From contig CAZXKO010000090.1 of the NCBI GenBank assembly GCA_964641665.1, positions 1 through 64,000 of the forward strand: a stretch of DNA of 64,000 nt. Reading direction: 5' to 3'. The DNA comes from Gp1-AA133 sp964641665. Lineage in GTDB: Bacteria > Acidobacteriota > Terriglobia > Terriglobales > Acidobacteriaceae. Of the stretch, positions 59,985 through 64,000 are shown in pieces. Each line of letters starts with the position of its first letter. The first letter of the stretch is position 1. Under the pieces are notes generated by a model that was not told where the DNA came from, did not search any database, and was given only the letters and a program-made list of their open reading frames with translations. Made by a program: the position numbers and the translations under genes.

Positions 59985-60497
59985 ATGACAACGATCGCAA
60001 CCTCACTTCGAAGTGACGAGACCCCAGTGGTCCACAACCCGCAAGCCGGAAACGGTCTGGCCATCGTGCGAGTGACCATCGGCGCGATGCTCGTGTGGGT
60101 CTTCTTCGAGAATCTGGGGAAAGGCCTCTACACGCCCGCGGGTTACGCGGGTCTGATCAATTACTATATCAAGGCGAGCCACTCCCCGGCCGCCTGGAAG
60201 GCGGTGATGGGCCTGGCGGCAAACCACGCCGCGATGGCGGCTCCGATGCAGGCCATCACCGAGATCTCTCTCGGCATTCTGCTCGTCCTCGGCCTGCTTA
60301 CCCGACCGGCCGCATTTGTGGCTTTTCTGTATCTCGGCAGCCTTTGGGTTTCCGAGTGGGGCACTTCCTGGATCTGGGAACTGCTGGTTTCGGTGCTCGC
60401 ATCGCTCGGGGTCGCTATCGGTCGCGGTGGCCGGAGATGGGGCGTTGACGCGTGGCTGTCGCAACGGTGGCCATCGGCTCCGTGGTGGTTGATTTAA
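59985..60497 (+). CDS. DoxX-like (TQO small subunit type) membrane protein
   Basis: The 170-residue product has four hydrophobic segments (from about residue 24) and the DoxX-family pattern: GLAIVRVTIGAMLVWVFFENLGKGLYTPAGYAGLI near the start, MQAITEISLGILLVLGLLTRPAAF, and a WGTSWIWELL motif. Relatives include thiosulfate:quinone oxidoreductase subunits and other redox-membrane proteins, but the function of this one is unknown. It is followed 12 bases later by a glycosyltransferase gene on the same strand. Confidence 0.7.
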   Translation: MTTIATSLRSDETPVVHNPQAGNGLAIVRVTIGAMLVWVFFENLGKGLYTPAGYAGLINYYIKASHSPAAWKAVMGLAANHAAMAAPMQAITEISLGILLVLGLLTRPAAFVAFLYLGSLWVSEWGTSWIWELLVSVLASLGVAIGRGGRRWGVDAWLSQRWPSAPWWLI

Positions 60498-60508
60498 GCT
60501 GATGCCCT

Positions 60509-61228
60509 GTGCGAGTGTCCGTCATCATCCCTACCCATAATGAAGCGCTGTCGATTGAGCGCGTCTTAGCGGACCTGCCGTCCGATCTCACGACCGAGGT
60601 CATCGTTGTCGATAGCACCTCGAATGACGGGACGCCCGAGATCGCCGCAAGAATGGGAGCCCGCGTCGTGCAAGAGCCACGCCGTGGCTATGGGCGAGCG
60701 TGCCTTACGGGCCTGGCCGCGGCAAATTCCCCTGACCTGGTTGTCTTCCTTGATGGCGACTACAGCGATCGGCCCTCTGAACTGCCGATTCTCTTAGCGC
60801 CAATCATTGAAGGGCGTGCGGACATCACACTCGGTTCCCGCCTGCATAAGCAGCGTTCTGCGGGGGCTTTGCCTTGGCACCAGGTGTTTGGTAATCGTCT
60901 CGCCGCCGGCCTGATCAGGCTTCTCTTTTCTAGTCCATATGGACTAGAAATCAGTGATCTCGGCCCGTTTCGCGCTGGCCGCGCAGATGTACTACGCGCG
61001 CTCGCCCTCGAAGAGACCACCTATGGCTGGGCGGTTGAGATGATCCTCAAAGGCGCCCTGGCTGGCTTCCGAGTGGTTGAAGTCCCGGTGAGCTACTACC
61101 CGCGTATCGGAAAATCGAAGATCAGCGGGACACTGAAGGGCACGGTCGGCTCCGCCTGGTTCATTCTCAGCTTGATAGTGCGCTATTATTTCCGGCACCG
61201 AAGGGCCGGGACACCACGACCCGCGTAG
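60509..61228 (+). CDS. Family 2 glycosyltransferase (polyprenyl-phosphate type)
   Basis: The 239-residue product starts at GTG with MRVSVIIPTHNEALSIERVL, the nucleotide-sugar-binding start of GT2 enzymes, and has the DGD metal motif in FLDGDYSDRP. The C-terminal part has RIGKSKISGTLKGTVGSAW and a hydrophobic helix. This resembles dolichol/undecaprenyl-phosphate mannosyltransferases or related lipid-linked sugar enzymes. It forms a tight run with the DoxX-like gene upstream and two further sugar genes downstream. Confidence 0.85.
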   Translation: MRVSVIIPTHNEALSIERVLADLPSDLTTEVIVVDSTSNDGTPEIAARMGARVVQEPRRGYGRACLTGLAAANSPDLVVFLDGDYSDRPSELPILLAPIIEGRADITLGSRLHKQRSAGALPWHQVFGNRLAAGLIRLLFSSPYGLEISDLGPFRAGRADVLRALALEETTYGWAVEMILKGALAGFRVVEVPVSYYPRIGKSKISGTLKGTVGSAWFILSLIVRYYFRHRRAGTPRPA

Positions 61229-61245
61229 ATCCGCTCCAAAATTGT

Positions 61246-61989
61246 ATGAAATCCGCAACTGAGACCGTGGTGCGTTCGTCGGGCAGTGACCGCGTGCTGG
61301 TAATCATGGCCAAAGCACCGAGACCAGGCGAGGTCAAAACCCGCCTGGCTTCCAGCCTTTCTCCTGCGGCCGTCACCGATTTCTATTGCTGTCTTCTGGC
61401 CGACACGCTGGCGCTAGCGCGGTCATTGAGCGATGTTGAAGTGGCCATCATGTGCCCCGAGTCGGACGTAAACGAGCTGGCACAATTGGCAGGCAGTGAA
61501 GCGAGCGTAGTTGCACAGAAAGGAGAAGGTCTTGCAGCGGGCCTCACTTCGGTGTTTGCGCACTTCGCAGAGGGTCCACAACGACGCGTGATTGCCTTCA
61601 ACAGTGACAGCCCACATCTGCCACGTTCTGTTCTGGAGAACGCGTTCGAAACGCTGGCCGCACATGAACTGGTCGTGGGGCCAACCCACGACGGAGGCTA
61701 CTATCTTGTTGGGGCAAAGGCCTCTCACCCTAAGCTTTTCGCAGGCGACGGAATGGGCACCAGCAGTGCGCTGGAGAGACTTCTATCGCGCGCGCAAACT
61801 CTTGGGCTTTCCGTAGGTTTTGCAGACCCTTTCTACGATGTTGATGTGGCTGACGATCTAACTCGGCTGGCAGAGGAGTTGCGTCTTGCCCCGGCCAGGG
61901 CGCCACGCACGGCGGCATGGCTCAAGAGTTGGGAGCTTGCGGCGGCAAAATCTCGGGCGCTCTCTCGAACGGGCCCGGGAGAACCGTGA
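61246..61989 (+). CDS. TIGR04282/DUF2064-family transferase
   Basis: The 247-residue product has the DUF2064 pattern: VLVIMAKAPRPGEVKTRLASSLSP near residue 17, then FNSDSPHLPRSVLENAF and GPTHDGGYYLVGAK (about 105-165). Such proteins are GT-A-like nucleotidyl or glycosyl transferases; some occur beside arsenosugar genes. It lies 17 bases after GT2 and overlaps the next gene by four bases. Its specific reaction is unknown. Confidence 0.82.
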   Translation: MKSATETVVRSSGSDRVLVIMAKAPRPGEVKTRLASSLSPAAVTDFYCCLLADTLALARSLSDVEVAIMCPESDVNELAQLAGSEASVVAQKGEGLAAGLTSVFAHFAEGPQRRVIAFNSDSPHLPRSVLENAFETLAAHELVVGPTHDGGYYLVGAKASHPKLFAGDGMGTSSALERLLSRAQTLGLSVGFADPFYDVDVADDLTRLAEELRLAPARAPRTAAWLKSWELAAAKSRALSRTGPGEP

Positions 61990-63284
61990 AGCTCAACCCC
62001 GAGTGGAGGGTGTACGCCCTCGGCGCCATGTTGTGTGTGGCGCTAACGATCTGCTCACGCTACTTCGGCGACAGGGGCGGACCGTACTTCATGGCCTCTT
62101 TGACGGTTGGGGGAATCGTGTACCTCCTCGCGATCCGTGAGTTTTTCGCTGCGCCAAGATTCTCGCGGCGCGTTATCGTCATTGGGCTCGTCCTGGCTGC
62201 TGTGTGGCACATTGAGTTTCTTCGGCAGCCCCCGGGCGCCGACGATGACATTCATCGATATGTTTGGGATGGACGCCTGCAACGGCTCGGCTACAACCCC
62301 TACATTGTCGTTCCCAGCGATCCCGCCGTGAAGGAGCTGCATACCCCGGAAACCCGCAGCTTGAACAACCCGGATCTACCGAGCCCCTATCCAGCGGGGG
62401 CGCAGCTATTCTTCCGCGCAGTGACCGCGATTCACGAGTCCACTTTTGCACTGAAAGTGGCATTTGTGGTTTGCGAGCTAGCCATCGTTTTCGTCTTGCT
62501 CGATGTGCTGCGTTGTACGGAGCGGGGAGCGCACTTGGTTCTGGCGTTCGCCTGGAACCCATTGTTGGCCATCGAGGTGGCGGGAAACGGTCACATCGAT
62601 ATTGTTGGCGCGCTACTGTTGGCGGTTTCCGCCGCTGCGCTAGTACGCCGATGGCGCGCGGCTGCGGCCGTCACACTTGGCTTAGCGGTAGCAGTGAAAT
62701 TTCTGCCGGTCGTACTCTTGCCCGTCTACTGGAAGCGCGTGCGCATTCGCGACGCTGCGCTGGCGGCAGCCGTAGTCGGACTCCTGTACGTACCATTTCT
62801 TAATCACGGCCGCATTCCAATCGGTTCGCTTGGAACGTATGTGCAGACTTTCCGCTTCAATGGTCCCGTGTTCGCGGCGCTCGATCAGGTGGCGCCTCCG
62901 CAGTTGCTAGCTGGGCTGGCAGTGCTCGTGGGTTTAGCGACTGCAACCTGGCTCAGGAGCGCATCGCCCGAGTGGTCTCCCGACGCATTTGCCTGGCCAA
63001 TAGCAGCAGCTCTTTTGTGCGCCCCCGCCGTATTCCCTTGGTATCTCCTCTGGCTGCTGCCATTTCTGACGTCAGCCCCGACGTTGCTGATCAGCCTCTG
63101 GACAGTGAGCGTTGTCCCCACTTATCTTATGTGGCACTGGCGAACAATTGGGCGTCCGTGGGGGGCGCTCCCTGGTTGGGTCATGCTGCTGGAATACGGG
63201 TGCGTGGCAACGGCCGGTGCCATGATCGCATTGCGCCGCCTCATGCGGCCGGAGCTGCCTCGATGCCCGAGCGAACCAGTTTAA
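61986..63284 (+). CDS. Membrane glycosyltransferase (GT87/mannosyltransferase-like)
   Basis: The 432-residue product has about ten or more membrane helices and a periplasmic loop with QPPGADDDIHRYVWDGRLQRLGYNPYIV (about 70-105); its Asp-rich motif and Trp match GT-C fold enzymes using polyprenyl-phosphate sugars. It starts at GTG 61986 on the previous stop (GTGA), so it is translationally coupled. A model is that the GT2 enzyme makes a lipid-linked sugar and this one transfers it outside the membrane. Confidence 0.78.
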   Translation: MKLNPEWRVYALGAMLCVALTICSRYFGDRGGPYFMASLTVGGIVYLLAIREFFAAPRFSRRVIVIGLVLAAVWHIEFLRQPPGADDDIHRYVWDGRLQRLGYNPYIVVPSDPAVKELHTPETRSLNNPDLPSPYPAGAQLFFRAVTAIHESTFALKVAFVVCELAIVFVLLDVLRCTERGAHLVLAFAWNPLLAIEVAGNGHIDIVGALLLAVSAAALVRRWRAAAAVTLGLAVAVKFLPVVLLPVYWKRVRIRDAALAAAVVGLLYVPFLNHGRIPIGSLGTYVQTFRFNGPVFAALDQVAPPQLLAGLAVLVGLATATWLRSASPEWSPDAFAWPIAAALLCAPAVFPWYLLWLLPFLTSAPTLLISLWTVSVVPTYLMWHWRTIGRPWGALPGWVMLLEYGCVATAGAMIALRRLMRPELPRCPSEPV

Positions 63285-63379
63285 TCAGCTTATTGCATCA
63301 AAACGCGACTTCTGTATCCGGAAGCCACGGGGGCTCATCCAAAGACAACATCCTTTCAACTTACCGAGGAGCGAACTCT

Positions 63380-64000
63380 ATGAGAAATACCCGCCTTCGT
63401 ATAACGACGATCGGTGTTCTGCTTTGCGGAGTGCTGATCCTTGCTCCAAACTCCTGGGCGCAGCAGCGCGCGCCCATTCTCGATCAAGTCGCCAAGACCT
63501 ACGGGATCGATTCGTGGGATCAAGTTGAGGCTATCCGCTACACTTGGAACGGGGAGATTACCGGACTCTTCAAAGCTGCTCACAAGTGGGAATGGGAGCC
63601 TAAGACCAATAAGGTTTCCTTTGAAGGCGTGGGCAAAGACGGCAAGCCGGTCAAGGTTTCCTACGTGCGTACCGACCTCGGCAGCCAAACCGACGCCGTG
63701 AAGAACGAAGTCGACCCGAGTTTCATCAACGATAACTATTGGGTTCTGTTCCCTTTTCATGCTTATTGGGACAAGAGCGCCAGCGCGATCGATCAGGGCA
63801 AGTTCAACCTGCCACTGGGCCCCGGCATGGCCGAGCTAGTCCCCATAAAGTATCCAGCAGATGGCGGCTACACGCCCGGCGACACCTGGGACCTCTACGT
63901 CGGTAAAGACAATCGCGTCGTGTACTTTGTCTACCATCGCGGCGGGGCCCGGCCGCCGAGCCGCGTCCTCGCAACCTGGGCAGGCTACAAAAAGGCAGGT
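63380..64000 (+). CDS. Exported protein, partial (runs off the window)
   Basis: ATG 63380 follows a GAGGAG site. The visible 207 residues begin with a signal peptide (MRNTRLRITTIGVLL, cleavage near NSWAQ, about residue 28). They continue with a beta-rich domain containing WNGEITGLFKAAHKWEWEP and DTWDLYVGKDNRVVYFVYH. No family recognised. The 3' end lies past the window, so length and function are open. Confidence 0.7.
   Translation, partial: MRNTRLRITTIGVLLCGVLILAPNSWAQQRAPILDQVAKTYGIDSWDQVEAIRYTWNGEITGLFKAAHKWEWEPKTNKVSFEGVGKDGKPVKVSYVRTDLGSQTDAVKNEVDPSFINDNYWVLFPFHAYWDKSASAIDQGKFNLPLGPGMAELVPIKYPADGGYTPGDTWDLYVGKDNRVVYFVYHRGGARPPSRVLATWAGYKKAG

Overview
The window looks like a chromosomal segment of an Acidobacteriota bacterium, most likely Terriglobia. 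The support is gene content: two large Oar-type TonB-dependent receptors with a carboxypeptidase-regulatory-like N-terminus, a VWFA-related protein of the acidobacterial TIGR03436 type, a Ser/Thr kinase fused to a beta-propeller, a VPS10/BNR-repeat exported protein and several small proteins with no named family. No phage, IS element, CRISPR array or rRNA was seen. This is a housekeeping and accessory-metabolism region with one tRNA.

Layout. 1-3.6 kb: two DnaA-box-like 9-mers, yebC, a truncated AI-2E-type permease, and an overlapping ECF sigma / anti-sigma / Spy-like operon. 3.7-6.5 kb: purQ and two overlapping 2-oxoglutarate/Fe(II) oxygenase genes. 6.5-12.5 kb: kinase-propeller, NCS2 purine permease, a Gfo/Idh/MocA-SDR pair and a double-hairpin repeat. 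12.6-22.6 kb (minus strand): exported protein, barrel-ZnuA-ZnuB operon without an ATPase gene, VPS10-type protein, PPK2 and TonB. 23-30 kb: tRNA-Leu(TAA), a PilZ protein with an unlisted 53-aa partner, ribBA, an autoregulated MerR gene, and thiS overlapping an M48 peptidase. 30.4-43.7 kb: a complex I operon nuoA-C-D-E-F-G-H-J-K-L-M-N in which nuoB and nuoI are absent. 43.9-45.8 kb: an orphan Flp pilin and a DAHP synthase gene. 46-52.5 kb: Spy-like protein, TonB receptor, VWFA protein. 52.5-58.4 kb: a LacI-controlled GH16 glucanase and TonB receptor locus with two identical operator palindromes. 58.5-64 kb: P1 peptidase, DoxX-like protein, three glycosyltransferase-type genes and a partial exported protein.

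The most interesting signal is upstream of the DAHP synthase gene. A good promoter is followed almost at once by a 32-codon ORF with 10 aromatic residues (9 of them in codons 4-16), and then by a 12-bp terminator hairpin ahead of the gene. A segment inside the end of the leader ORF can pair with the terminator's 3' arm. This has the form of ribosome-mediated attenuation responding to aromatic amino acids, read here from a nearly leaderless mRNA. Other points worth following are the nuoB/nuoI gap, the oxygenase pair, the LacI/GH16/TonB-receptor locus, the ZnuAB operon without its ATPase, ThiS ending in an extra Ser, and the small genes at 24617-24778, 43945-44109 and 13625-13741.
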